Below are positions 36,991 to 48,473 of a stretch of 64,000 nt of DNA, in pieces; the stretch's first letter is position 1; every line of letters starts with the position of its first letter. The notes beneath the pieces were generated by a model, which was not told where the DNA came from, did not search any database, and saw only the letters and a program-made list of their open reading frames with translations. This DNA comes from Rhabdornis inornatus (taxonomy: Eukaryota > Chordata > Aves > Passeriformes > Rhabdornithidae). Position numbers and translations under genes: made by a program. The stretch is from NCBI GenBank assembly GCA_013397075.1, contig VWZS01011031.1, positions 124,001 through 188,000 of the forward strand, given 5' to 3'.

Positions 36991-38270
36991 CACGAGTTTT
37001 GAGCCTTTTTTTCTGGCTGATGACCTTCAAGATCTGCAGGGAATGGCAGAGGGTGCAGCCCCAGGCTTTGACAGCAGATGGGGACTCTGCCTTCAGCCTC
37101 ACTTGCCTTCATGTTCCAGTTTTCTTGCCAATAAACCGGTCTGCTGGGCCGGTGATGCTTGATCTGTGTAGATGAATGTCCTTCTGGTCTGCTGTGAGAA
37201 GATGGCTGGGGCTTTTTAGCCATAGCCCAATGTTTCAACTGTGTGGCGTGTTCCGTATTCAGGGGATTTGTATTCAGAGTTTCCCGACTGTCCCAACAGG
37301 ACATTGGGTGCCTGGCAAGGGTCTCCAGAAGGCTGAAGAGCCCTTAAGCTGTGCAAAGTCCCATGGAGAGAGAAGGAAAACAGCATCCTCCCAGGCCCTG
37401 GGAGACCAAAGGAGTTTTGAGACGGTGGGCAGTAACAGAGCTGGCTTCTGTTCCTCATCTGCTAGAGCCTGGGGCACAGCATACAGTTGTTCTCTCCCTG
37501 CCCTCTCTACAGCTGGTATTTCTCTGTCTCACACCCTCTGCTTAATTAGTTTGTTAGGCACAGTCATCATAGCAGGAACACCCAGCAGAGCTGGGCTCTC
37601 AGTGCAGCTCCTCGTTGTAGCTGGGCTCTACTGTAGCACAAGTGATAGCTTAATAAACCACAGCATTGCAGACTAAAGATCTTGGCGCTGCATCCAGCTT
37701 CTTATTATAATGAGAAAGGGGGAGGGGGAATCCAAGAAATTGGAAAGAGTGAAGGTTAAAATAATTAATGGACTCACTTTTTATAGTAGACTGGGGTAAA
37801 AATGTCTAACCCCAAGATAAACATTAGATTGAAGGTTGATATATTGATTATATATATCTCTCTGTTGATAACTTGAACTTGGCTTTTCCTTCTGGTTCCA
37901 GACTCAAGTGTGAAAATGTAGAATTATTTCTGATTGGTCTCAGTGCCAGTGAGTGATCTGTGGGACAAGTAAAACCATGCAAAGACAGAAGAAACCTGAA
38001 TCTAACCAATTAAAATTAACTCTGCATCTTGGAGCAGACTGAAAATCTTTCTAATTTCAAGAGCTCTGATGAATTTCATTTTCCTGTCACCATCACTCTG
38101 AAACCTCACTGTGGTCATAGGTAATGAGAGCTTTTTTCTGCTCTGAATGTTAACCCCCTGCAGAGAAGGCACACTCCAGTTTCCTCAGGTGATCTCTCAG
38201 AGGTTACCTGCTCTGGCACTGCCATCCAGGGAATCTGGGCTGCAGGGAACCTGGAAAAATCTTGATTTTA

Positions 38271-38299
38271 GGACATGCCTGTGAGTCACAGGCATGTAA
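38271..38299. promoter_or_regulatory. 25 bp palindrome centred on an AP-1 (TGAGTCA) site
   Basis: Perfect 12 bp arms, 38273-38284 (acatgcctgtga) and 38286-38297 (tcacaggcatgt), flank a single G. The centre is a consensus AP-1/TRE site TGAGTCA at 38282-38288. GGACATGCCT (38271-38280) also fits the p53 half-site RRRCWWGYYY, and a weaker half-site, AGGCATGTAA, lies at 38290-38299. The structure is seen. Binding is inference. Confidence 0.6.
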
Positions 38300-40672
38300 G
38301 CCTGGCCCAGGCCATGTCCATGAAAGCCCCAAGTGAAAGTGGAGTGGCTGGATCCTTGTTCAAGGGGTCCCTGCAGGCAGGACAAAGGCTCTGACCTGTG
38401 CAGGAGCATAGCTGCCTTTTGCTCCTAAGCATCATTCATGACCCTGTGCCACTCTGTCACACCTCCATCTCAACACAAGGGATTCCATTTCAGGAGTAAT
38501 ACTAATATAATTATTTCTTTCTCTTTTTTCCCCCTCTTAATATATCATACTGAGAAGGCCTGAGTCTCATCAGCCTCTTCCCATTAAGCAATACTCTTGC
38601 AGGGCCAAGAACATTGGGTCAGGCTCTGGTAAGGCGGGCAGCCAGCTAAAGATTAAAATGCACCTGGGGTTAGACCATTTTCCTTGATTGTATGATGCCA
38701 TCCACACCTCCCTGTTGACCTTCCCTGAGGCATGCTGCCTGCATTGCTATGTGGGACTCCAGAGAGGATATCCTGAGCAATGGACTATCCCTATTATCAG
38801 TGGAGCTCTGTGCGGGAAGGATGCTCCCTGTCTTGTCCTTGCCTCATTTTGGATGTTTTTCCCCCAAGGGGAAAGTGTCATTCAGATTCTGCAATATTGG
38901 TTTACAAGACTGGTTTAAATGCACAGAAGGTAAGGAACTGCCATATAGATGTTTAGATCCATGGTAATACTGAGCAACAATGCAGCTCCAAGGCATGCAA
39001 TAAAAATGCCCTAAAATGGCATTTTCCTGAGTGCTACTTAAGCCAGACTTTGCTGAAATTATGTGGCCACAGGAAGGTGCAAGGCCAGAGCCAAGTTTTC
39101 CATTGATGCTGTGATGAAGTGTTGACCTCTTCATACATTTTTCTAGGAGGCCCTTTGTTTGATTTGTGAGTCTTCCTCCAATTTCTATTTTCTGAATATG
39201 CTACATCTGTGGCATATTCCTCCTGACCATTTCACTTTGCTTGACAGGTGGCAGAGATAAGAATGTTTCCAAGAGAGTTCGCAATTTTTGGATGAGGTCT
39301 CTCTGTCTTCAGCAGGATTGATGGTTGATGTCACACATTGGGGGGCCTCTTACATTTTCCAAGCCAGCCCAGAAGAAACTGAGAAAGTCTGAGAATTTAC
39401 TCTTTAGTTGATGAGTGTTTCTCATATTCTGCCTGTGGGGATGTGCTTTCATATAGTTTCTTTGGGGGAGAAGTAGAACGTTTGTGGTCAAGCAGCTGGA
39501 GGCCCAGCAGGATGCTCCTGCTGCCTAGATTGAACATGTAACTTCCATGGAATCCCACCGTGGTGGATTTTCTCTTCTGTAGCTTTCCTTCCAGTTCACT
39601 TAAGAGCAGCACTGAACTACTTGACAGCACAAAAAAATGGGGCTTCTGCATGTTAAACGAAGTGCTGTGAATGTAAACATGTCAGCACTCTGGGTCATGC
39701 TCTCTTGTATGTTATACAAATTGGTAGTGTTAGAACACTCTTAGCAGTGGTCTAAATTATTCTTGCATCCAAAAGAGAGACTAAAGCTATTTGAAGTCTA
39801 GGGTTAAGAGGAAATAATACTGGGCTTTTGCGAGACATTGGTCTGTTAGAGGCTGTCTGACATAAAAGGGAAATAGAAAACATTGAGTAAAAAAATTACA
39901 TATGTTTATGTGTTTGTGTATTTCATTCTCAGTTTCCTCCAGACAGCACAATTGAGACAGGTAATCCTACATTAATAACAACTTGGTCTTAGAAGGTCTA
40001 ATATCAAGAACTTTGAAGCCAATAGCATGTCTGTATTTTTTATGCTCATGCCCAGAAATGAACCCCTGAATTTACTGTTGTTGTGGCCAATACATCAGTA
40101 TTTCAAAAGGCATTTTCCTTTGCCTACAGCTGAGAAAAACAAGAAGCCTGGTGAGAAAGTGTCTGGCCTGGAAAAAATGGTTTCAAAGGGTAGTAAAGTG
40201 CTTGCTGAGGGCAAAGGGTGGCTGCAGACACTGACAGGTGAACACAGCACCTGCCCATCTTTTGCAGTTGCAGATTTCTGAGAACTGAAAATGATTCTTT
40301 TAGGATATTTTTTTTTGTTTTGGTCTTTTTTGGTTTTTTCCCCATGTCTTATCAAAGTGTTTAGAGGAAAGGGATGTTGATCCTAGGATGACAGCTGTAT
40401 ACCTGTGGGAGGCTGGAGCAGGCACCAAAGTAATTCTTTGATGGGGTCTATCACTATCAAGACATTTCACCTCTTCTGCTTCTCTACATCCCATGGATGT
40501 GGGGCAGGTGTTCTTTGCCTCTCTGAGTGGGGGTATATTTGGAGAACTAAGTCAGGGTGTGCACATATATGGGGGTCTGTTTTCTCTTGAGATTATATGG
40601 AAGACAGGCTGACTTGAGTCCCTCAATTCATTGCCTTTGTCCTTACCTTGGTTTGTTTCCTCTCTTCATCAG

Positions 40673-40758
40673 GAAAATGGGAGCCACTCACCCAGCGTGA
40701 GCTCTAAGGCACACCAAAATAAAGGCAATTGGTCCCACTGCCTCAGACACGTCCCAGT
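40673..40758 (+). other. SYNDIG1: SYNDIG1 exon 2, 5' untranslated part
   Basis: A strong acceptor with a long pyrimidine tract (tttcctctcttcatcag, AG at 40671-40672) opens the exon 86 nt before the start codon. The segment contains one upstream ORF at 40677-40700. Confidence 0.7.
40677..40700 (+). CDS. Upstream ORF 2 (7 codons) before the SYNDIG1 start
   Basis: ATG at 40677 has A at -3 and G at +4, a strong Kozak context. It encodes MGATHPA and stops at TGA 40698-40700, 58 nt before the SYNDIG1 start codon. That spacing would allow some reinitiation. If this segment is transcribed, the uORF should dampen SYNDIG1 translation. Its peptide need not have a function. Confidence 0.45.
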   Translation: MGATHPA

Positions 40759-41238
40759 ATGGATGGCTTGGTTGAGCAGAACAGCGTGCTGATGCACAGT
40801 AAGATCACTGAGGCTGGGAAAAGGAATGGTTTAATTAACACAAGGAACTTAGTGGCAGAGAGCCGAGATGGTCTGGTCTCTGTGTACCCCACCCCTCAGT
40901 ACCAGAGCCACAGAGCGGGCAGCCTATCCTCTCCCAGATGCCTGGAGAATGGCAGGAGTGACCCTGTGCAGCAGCTCCTGGACCCCAGCATGCTGCAGCA
41001 GACAGTGGAGTCTCACTACAGGCCCAACATCATTCTCTACTCCGAGAACATGCTACGCTCATGGGGTGAGAGCCTGGGCTCAGAGTGCTGTGAGACGACC
41101 TTCATCGAGGAGCACTCGCCCACCAAAGACACCCTGGAGTACCCTGACAGCAAATTCATCGACCTCTCCGCAGATGACATCAAGATCCACACCCTCTCCT
41201 ATGAAGTGGAGGAAGAGGAGGATTTCCAGGAACTAGAG
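40759..41238 (+). CDS. SYNDIG1: SYNDIG1 first coding exon (residues 1-160)
   Basis: This exon encodes the cytoplasmic N-terminal region of synapse differentiation inducing protein 1 (TMEM90B, dispanin C2). The protein is a postsynaptic membrane protein that binds AMPA-type glutamate receptors and promotes excitatory synapse development. The start MDGLVEQNSV has a strong Kozak context (A at -3, G at +4) and matches the mammalian start. Recognisable blocks are KRNGLINTRNL, ESRDGLVSVYP, QQLLDP, RPNIILYSE, CCETTFIE and FIDLSADDIKIHTLSY, followed by an acidic EEEED stretch. It is 160 codons, as expected by family length. It ends in phase 0 at CTAGAG|GTCAGA, a donor weaker than consensus. Reading through the donor would add 25 codons and stop at 41316. 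An earlier in-frame TTG at 40729 is not the start. Confidence 0.96.
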
Positions 41239-44200
41239 GTCAGATGTCACTTGGGATATGTCAGGAAGGCTTGGGAGGAAGAGGGCATGTTTGAAATTAA
41301 GTGTACAACCCCCTAGAGCTGAACAGCAGGGAATCAGCTGCTTTTTGGATCACATGTATAACTTTCTCGTCCACTAGGACAATGAATGATTGCTTATCTT
41401 TTTTGTTTGGTAAGGTCCCAGATCTGTGGATACCAATTGCAAAATTCCCACTGGCCCTAATGGAGATCAGCATTTCCCTTCCACCTCTGAAAGGGCTGGC
41501 CAGAAACAGAAGGATACCCATGTGCTTAAATGATGTGTAAGACTGGGGCTGGGACCATCTGTTTATTTGCATGGAGCCCATCTTACTCAGCAGGCCAACA
41601 TCATCTCTTGCCTTCACCTGACTTGAGCAGAATGTTTTAAATTACTGGCTCAGACACAAAACATTTCTGCCTCAGAGTGAATGCAGAAACAGAAGTCTTT
41701 GGGTTTCAAGTGCAGTGAATCCATGTCTCTGAAATAAATGGTATTTTTCTCATGGAGCAAAACACTTTTTAGATCCAAATACAATATTTTCTTCTGGAGT
41801 CCCATGCCTCATTGCTTGATCACTGTAAAATAACAGGGAAGACTATGGAAACAACTTCACTCTTTCTTGAATGATGCATTTTTAAAATTTTAACCAGAGG
41901 CCTGAGTCTGGCAGGGATTTATGTTTGCCAGTGTTTGGGAATGGAGGGTGAACGTAATGCTGGTGATCTGAAAACTTCCTCCACCATTGGTCAGAGACTC
42001 CTAAAGTAGCAAAGACACTCCAGCTGTCTAGAGAAAAGTCATACCTTCAAACATGAATGTCCCAGCTGAGATAGAGACACTGGTTGTGCTTCTCTATTGC
42101 CGTGATTTTTGGTTAGGACCGAGACCAAACAGGCCCTAAAATTTCTATTTTCACCTCCTGTAATACCAGTGTCTCACCCTGAGATCAGCACAGGGGAAAT
42201 CCAGCAAGAGCCTGACTTCCATTTTATTCTCTTTTCTGTCTATATTGGTAAGGTGGGAAGAGGGAAGTGTTTTTCCCAGCGCATGCCATTAATGCAGTAT
42301 TCAATGCCTCCACAGGGAGACAGAAAACTTCTCTCTGAAGCATGCGAGAGTATTAGCTCAAATCACACCCCTCCACAGAATTTCAGAATTGACCATGTGA
42401 AGTATAATTTCCTTAATCAAAACAAAATTCCTGGTTGCTGTCTTTTTGCCCCAGTTTCTCTCATGCAGTAGTGACACAAGTGACTGAAGCACACATGGTG
42501 TTATTGACACATATGGCCTGACATTCAGGCACCAAAAAAAAGTCTCCCTCGCATCAATTCAAGGCAAGAAGACATTCTTAAGCCAACTTTCAAAGAACAA
42601 GATAAAAAAAGGCTGGGAAAATGAGCAGCATAGGGAAAATCCCTCTTCAAAGTGGTACTGGAGGAACTTGATCAGCTTTTCACAGAGAACATTTGAGTCT
42701 TAAAAACCCACTGTAGAACCTCATCTTCCCCTGATCTTAGGAGGAGAAATGAGACAGTAAATTTTGGTAACATTCTCTGACAGTGTGTGCATCCTTTTCC
42801 TTGGCTCCTTCTTCTTTATAACCCGTTTCTCTGGAAACAGACCTCCTGAGGTCAAACGTGGCAGTTCTTGAATGGGCATAGAGCATCTGGAATCACAGAT
42901 TCCCTGTCTCATTTGACCCTTTGGAGTGACACTGTGCTAACAACTATAGGTGTATGGAAACCATCTTGACCTATATGTACAAAGTGCTCAGAATAAGAAG
43001 ACCTTCTCAAAGTACACACCACCCATGGATTGTCCTATCCATCAATATTTCTCCTCCACTAGGGACAGGGGAGGAGAAAACCAGGCATGGTTTGGACCTG
43101 GTTAGCTGGAACGCTTGTTTTGCTGGAAGCCTCTGCTTTGAGACCAGGGTCTGTCTCCATTGCTGTGCTCCCTGACCAACCCTGTGCAGCACTGATTTTC
43201 ACATTCCATGAATTTTACCATGTTCCCAAAGGATCAACCTGCTGAGCAGCTGTTTTCAGCAAGAAGTAGCTCAGCATGGCAAGTAGCTTCCATTCCAGGA
43301 AGGTCCAAATTCTGCAGATGCAGCTGGTCGTGAAGGAGAGGAGAGATTAATTTGACAGCACCAAACCAGAAAAAAAACGTGTCTGCTGTGTTTTGCTCTT
43401 CTGGTTCACAGAAGCTGGTGGATAGAGGTTGTGTCTGTATGGCCAGATGCGTGAGGGCCTCCTGAGCTTTGCTAGAGCACAGCTTCATTAGAGACCTTAA
43501 TTCATGTGTGGAGAATCTAGGAATGGAAGAACACTATTTAAGGACAAGCAGTCACTGAGTAGGTGATGAACTATGCCAGATTGTTAACTACACAAAAACA
43601 ACACCTAAATCACACAGCACAAGTGTGTCCCACTGGAAAGAATTTTTTCCCTGCCAGTCACTGATAAGAATTAAATGCTTTTTTAGTTTACTAATAGAAT
43701 GGGATGGGAAAGAGTGAGTACCAGGACTGGGAGCAGAAGTTAGAAGGAAGAGGGTGACACAACAGAGATGCAAATCTTGCTTCCCCACTGTGAGTATCCT
43801 AAAGGGTTTGAGTCTGCTACTGACGGTGGCACAGGACGTTGCTGTGTATCTCGTCGTGTTGACTGTCAAGCCACAGCTCATCAAGGCATGGAAGCTGCAG
43901 AGTGTCAGAGCACACCAGGGCTCATATCTGCATCGCCACTTCTGTCTGGGAGAAAACTCTGTAAACTAGCCCCTTTTTGGAAACATTGGCAAAGAGAAGA
44001 GCTTTGTGCAGAAGAGCTCTTTTGAAAACTGAGGGCTACCTTCTGTTCTCCACATGTCAATGCAAGGCAAGCGAAGTCCCAGCTTGAGCATCTCTGTCAA
44101 ATGCCTTCTGGAAGACATACCAACCGTGGGGTTGTGTGTCATTGCTCTTTCCCCATGTCTCTCTGGCATTGCCTGCCTTATACCAGAAAGCCTGCCTAGG

Positions 44201-45444
44201 ATTTTTCAGGATGGATATTTAATTCCTTTGAAATACAAAAAAAATCAATCTCCTCCCTTTGTAGCGTCACCCCTCACCTCAATGCAATACTTTCAGGAGG
44301 GAAACATGCAGAAAATAATTTTATTGCAGGTCAGACTGCTTCTGACATGATTGTCTTTTTGAAAAGCGTTGGGCTCTTGATAACCAGAAAGGTTGCTGTT
44401 CTCTGTCAGAAAACTTTGCAGTAGAGAAAGGTTCTGGAAAAAACACAAGGACAAGTTGCTGGCAAGGAGATACCTTCTTCCCTTCCCAAGCTTGGTGAAT
44501 CTGAAGAATATGGGAGATACATAAGAGGAGCAGGAGACATCCTGATCATGGCTTGTACCGTGCAGCAACATTTAACCAACTTATTTGTAGGGATTTTTTA
44601 CTAACAGTGCTTCTCAGGTCCTGGTGGAGTGTTGTTCAGTCTACCTAAGAAAATCATAATTATCTAGAGGGAAAAACATCTCAGAAACAGCTCTCATTAG
44701 CACATAGAGCCCTGCTTAGCTCCAGCAATTACCAGGCATGAAAAGAGAAGGTTGCACATTGTGTCAGGGCTTTAAACTTCTCTCTGCCATGCCCATCCCT
44801 GAAATCAAATTATTCCCTATTTAGGTATAACTGGAAAATTTATAAATATCTTATGCGTTGTTTACACCACAGCTAATAGACAGACAACTTGTCAAATGTG
44901 GCAGCAGTGAAATATGAAATTAGTTACAAGATGAAATACCCTCCTGTTAAATTTCATGTGCCATCTTTTATCCAAATATAGCATTTGTCATATTATATGT
45001 CTGCTAGTTTCCCTCCTAGCCACTAGGTAGATTGCTTATTTAGAGACACCCAAACTATTCGTGGCAGCAAGTTAAATTATTCATATATGTCGCATAAAAG
45101 AATACCTTGGAGCTCTCTCTTAAAACCCTCTTACTTTTTCCCAGCACGCAGCAATGTCTGAAACAACTTCTAAATGCAAAATAAATAGAATATTTTGGGA
45201 ATGAAAGAAGAATAGAAATTAAGTCCTTCCAAGGTATATATTTCTTCTTTTTTTTTCCCCACTAGAAAGTGCTGAATTCTGTTGTGAAAATTCATCCTTT
45301 GGACCTGAGCATGAAACTGTAGAGATAGAATTTGGATCCTGTACCATCCAACAACTCTTGTCAACATACCCAAGCACTTCCTGGCACATTTTTTCCACAA
45401 CATGAAGAGAAGACCCTGAGGAGATTTATGCTCATCAAGCCCCA

Positions 45445-46154
45445 TGTCTTGGTTTGAAAGACAGGTGTCTGCTAAGAAAGGCAGAAGCATCTTTTTTTTG
45501 AAATGGAGAATGTAAACCCCCTCCCTCCAAATTATAATTTTGAAATTAAGGGGCTCTTAGGCAAAGATATGGGAATAGGAATAACAGTTCTTTACTAGGA
45601 AAATTAAAATAGAAATACAGTATTACAGAGAACAAACCCAAAAAAACTAACCTGACACCCCATCAGTCAGGGTGTTTGGTAGCACTCCCATTAAATGGTG
45701 GCTGCAGTCCTCTTGGAGTGACAGATGTGGTTCTGTTGAAGAAGTGGTCCTGCAGAAGGGTGTAGTTTTCCTCCAACAGCCCAGTGATGATGTGGAAAGG
45801 TCTAGTTTTCCTCTGGAATCCAGTGGGAAAGAGGCTGCCTTGATGTTCCAAATCTCAGTTTTCATCTAGGTAGCAAAGGCTTGGCTCCTCCCCCTGGCTG
45901 GAGCATCTCCAGTGGGATGATGTAATTTTATCAGTCATGCAGTGGGACTCAATGGCCCATTAACAGACAATATCATCCTGGAGGAAGGATGGGTTGTGGA
46001 AAAGATAAGGATGACTGCCCCACCTGGTTTTTAACAGATGGCCCATTAGCAGAGGATATCTCCCACAGAGGTAAGAATCACTGCCCCACCTGTTTTCAAC
46101 AGATGGTGATAGAATACGTACTTTTGGTCACATCCTGTATTGCAACTTAAGACA
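45445..46154. mobile_element. Solo LTR of an endogenous retrovirus in SYNDIG1 intron 2
   Basis: The block starts TGTCTTGGTTTG and ends GCAACTTAAGACA, so TGTCTT...AAGACA forms the terminal inverted repeat with TG...CA ends. It is 710 bp long. The sequence, including ggtggctgcagtcctcttgg and aggcttggctcctcccc, matches my memory of a widespread passerine LTR. The flanks (cccca and ctgca) match only in part, so the target duplication is absent or decayed. Near the right end the wording ctgccccacctg...aacagatgg occurs twice (46015 and 46081). There is no coding sequence next to it. I could not settle the orientation. Confidence 0.82.
46015..46106. repeat. 66 bp-period direct repeat inside the LTR
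   Basis: The phrase ctgccccacctg followed by a T-rich link and aacagatgg begins at 46015 and again at 46081. A related ggcccatta phrase occurs at 45954 and 46040. Direct repeats in U3 are often enhancer repeats. That role is inferred here. Confidence 0.7.
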
Positions 46155-48420
46155 CTGCATGACATCACACATGCTTTATGTCAATGCTTCCAGCCTGTGG
46201 TCTTGCACTGGGACATGTTCTCAGCCTTCCCTGGCTGTAGGTATCCAGAAAGTAAGTTTGAACACCCCTGGGGGGGCTGAGTATGGCAGAGCTCCCTTTT
46301 CAGAGAGCTCTGCAAAATGGGCAAAGACAGGGTCTTGCAGCCTTGTTTTACTGAAGAATTCACAGGTGATCACAGCTCTCTTCTGAATTGGGTGTACAGT
46401 ATTTTCTCTGTTCTGCACCTGGGCAATGGAGTAAAACAGTGCCATAAATACCTTGCCCAATCTCATCTAGGGCTGCGTTAAGAATATGGGAATATAATTT
46501 TCAGTGTTTTTGTCCCATGGCATACGCTCAGAAGAGCACAGGTGTGCTGTCAGAGGTATGGTGCCCAGGTATGCTGTCATGGCACTGAGTCATCCTACTC
46601 ACAGGACACACTTTATATCTCTGAGTTCCTTCAAAGGCACATTATTAACAGATTACAAGGGTGATTACACTTTGCATTTGACTTATTTTTCTCCTTTGAA
46701 GGAGAAGCCACTCCAGTCTGGAGGTATTGAGCCCTGCCAAGGGATATTAACTTCTATTAGCCAGCTCCAGATGAAGTGAGCATGGCTGGGAAGTCACCTT
46801 CAGCAGTGTCCAAGTGCCTTCCTATGAATCTTGTTAATAGTAGCCAGGGTCTGTGGCAATTCCCTTTCTCGTCATCACTTCCCAGGGTTTTCAGACTGGA
46901 GCTCTGCAGTGATGTCTCTGGGATCCAGCCTGTGAGTGGCAGGAGCTCTGGATGAGCTGCATGCTGTCGTTTTTAGAGGGTGGATATTTGGCACGCTTCT
47001 TTGAGGGCTGCTGTGTCAGCTCAGAAGCAAAAAGGGGACAATGATGAAGGACCACACCACTTGCCCCTGCTTGTTTTAGTGCAAATCTGTTCGTTGCTGT
47101 CTGCAGTGATCCCCTTCCAGTGGCAATGTGCTGGATGCTAGTTCCTGAGGAGCTACAGACAGGCTGGCTGTGGGTGTCTAGAAAAAACACAAGTGAGATT
47201 ATCAAAGTCCAGGGCTCAAGGAAGAAGAATAGGCTTGGGAAACTACATCCAGGGGTTTTTGCCTGTTGTGTTTTGATGTTACAAAGTTACATGTGAAAAG
47301 TTTTCCAAGCAAGGAGAGATCTCTTTCCAAGCAAGGTGAGCCCATTCTGCCAGGCTGGCTGCCTGACTGACAGGGCAATTTTTAGACTGGGAGTTGGGGA
47401 AAAAAGAGGAGCTGCAGCAGGTCAGTGTTAGGGGATTATGGATCTTTTAAATGTCTTTAGTACTGAAACGGAATCTACTGCAAAACTCAAAGCTGTGAAA
47501 AGAAATAAATACACAGGAAAAATTAAATAAATAAAAGGCTTTAGAGACATCACCTCTTAAGAAATTATCAGCAAGATGTTGCACAGGAATGAGTGAGTGT
47601 GTGAAGGCAAAGTAATGATAAACTCCATTCCTTGGTGGAAGGGTCCCCATCCAGCTGCTGCCTTCAGCTGCTGCATGGACGTGAACTTCAAACACTTGCA
47701 GGAGAGCAGAGGGATGCAGAGTGCTGGTCAGAACAGGTCATCAAGTTTAACAACATTACTGGAACAGGCATTGTGTGGAGGGAAACAGAGCACATATTAA
47801 CTTGGAGCAGCGTTGTGTTGGTCTTTGTCAAACCAGACCACTGGACCATCTGGATTCAAAGGCAGATCCCACAGGGCCATATGAGCAATTAGTTTTTTAT
47901 GCAGTGTGTGCATGTTGCTGCATTGGTTGCTTTGAAGGAAAAAAGGAAAAGGACTCTTTCCTGAATATCCATCAGAGGTTGCTGGCAGCTGTAGTTCACA
48001 GCAGATCCTGTGTCTGACGTCTCTGGTGTGCTTGGCAGGCTGTCTGCAGAGCAGTTGTAATGTCTTGGTTGAGGTAAAGTACATAGCTTTTAGAGGTAGC
48101 TGCCTTCATTTAAGAAAAGGGTTTTTTTAATAAAAAGTCCATTACAACTGCAGAAAAGTGTTCATCACCATCTCTGTTAAAAAGATGCACTTGTTGTCTG
48201 CTCTTCCTCTATTCTTGTTCAGTCACTTCAGCTTTTCTACAGAATGGAAGAGCTGTCTCTGATCAGAAATTATCAACTCAAGCACTTACAGGCTATGATG
48301 AAACTGCATCTTAAATGCATCTTATGAGTGGAGTTGGTTTCTTTTCTTTCTTCCTGTGTAAATGTTTTCCTGTGGCATTCTGTCTTCCAATGCCTGATTT
48401 CTCCAACCAAGAAAGGGTGC

Positions 48421-48473
48421 CAGGGCAGGGCAGGGCAGGGCAGGGCAGGGCAGGGAAGGGAAGGGAAGGGAAG
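48421..48473 (+). repeat. (CAGGG)7(AAGGG)3 pentanucleotide array, G-quadruplex-capable
   Basis: Seven CAGGG units (48421-48455) are followed by three AAGGG units (48456-48470) and AAG. This gives ten GGG runs with uniform 2 nt loops on the + strand, the sense strand of SYNDIG1, inside intron 2. Sequence of this form can fold as an intramolecular G-quadruplex in DNA or pre-mRNA. The minus strand reads as CCCTG/CCCTT, which explains an apparent proline/leucine-rich frame. Confidence 0.93.

Larger units (their letters stand above)
31286..40672 (+). other. SYNDIG1: SYNDIG1 intron 1 (inferred)
   Basis: About 9.4 kb between the exon 1 donor and the exon 2 acceptor (tttcctctcttcatcag). No coding exon was recognised inside. 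It holds two minus-strand CR1 tails (33846 and 36755), a short direct repeat of tatgtggttattaaga near 33078 and 33108, and a palindrome centred on an AP-1 site (38271-38299). Confidence 0.55.

Noticed and set aside
40868..41236. 122-codon frame on the + strand inside SYNDIG1 exon 2
   Set aside because: Shadow frame of the real SYNDIG1 coding exon, which matches the family in another frame with the correct splice phase.
48421..48473. CRISPR-like or minisatellite array
   Set aside because: The unit is only 5 bp without spacers; it is a simple pentanucleotide repeat in a vertebrate intron.
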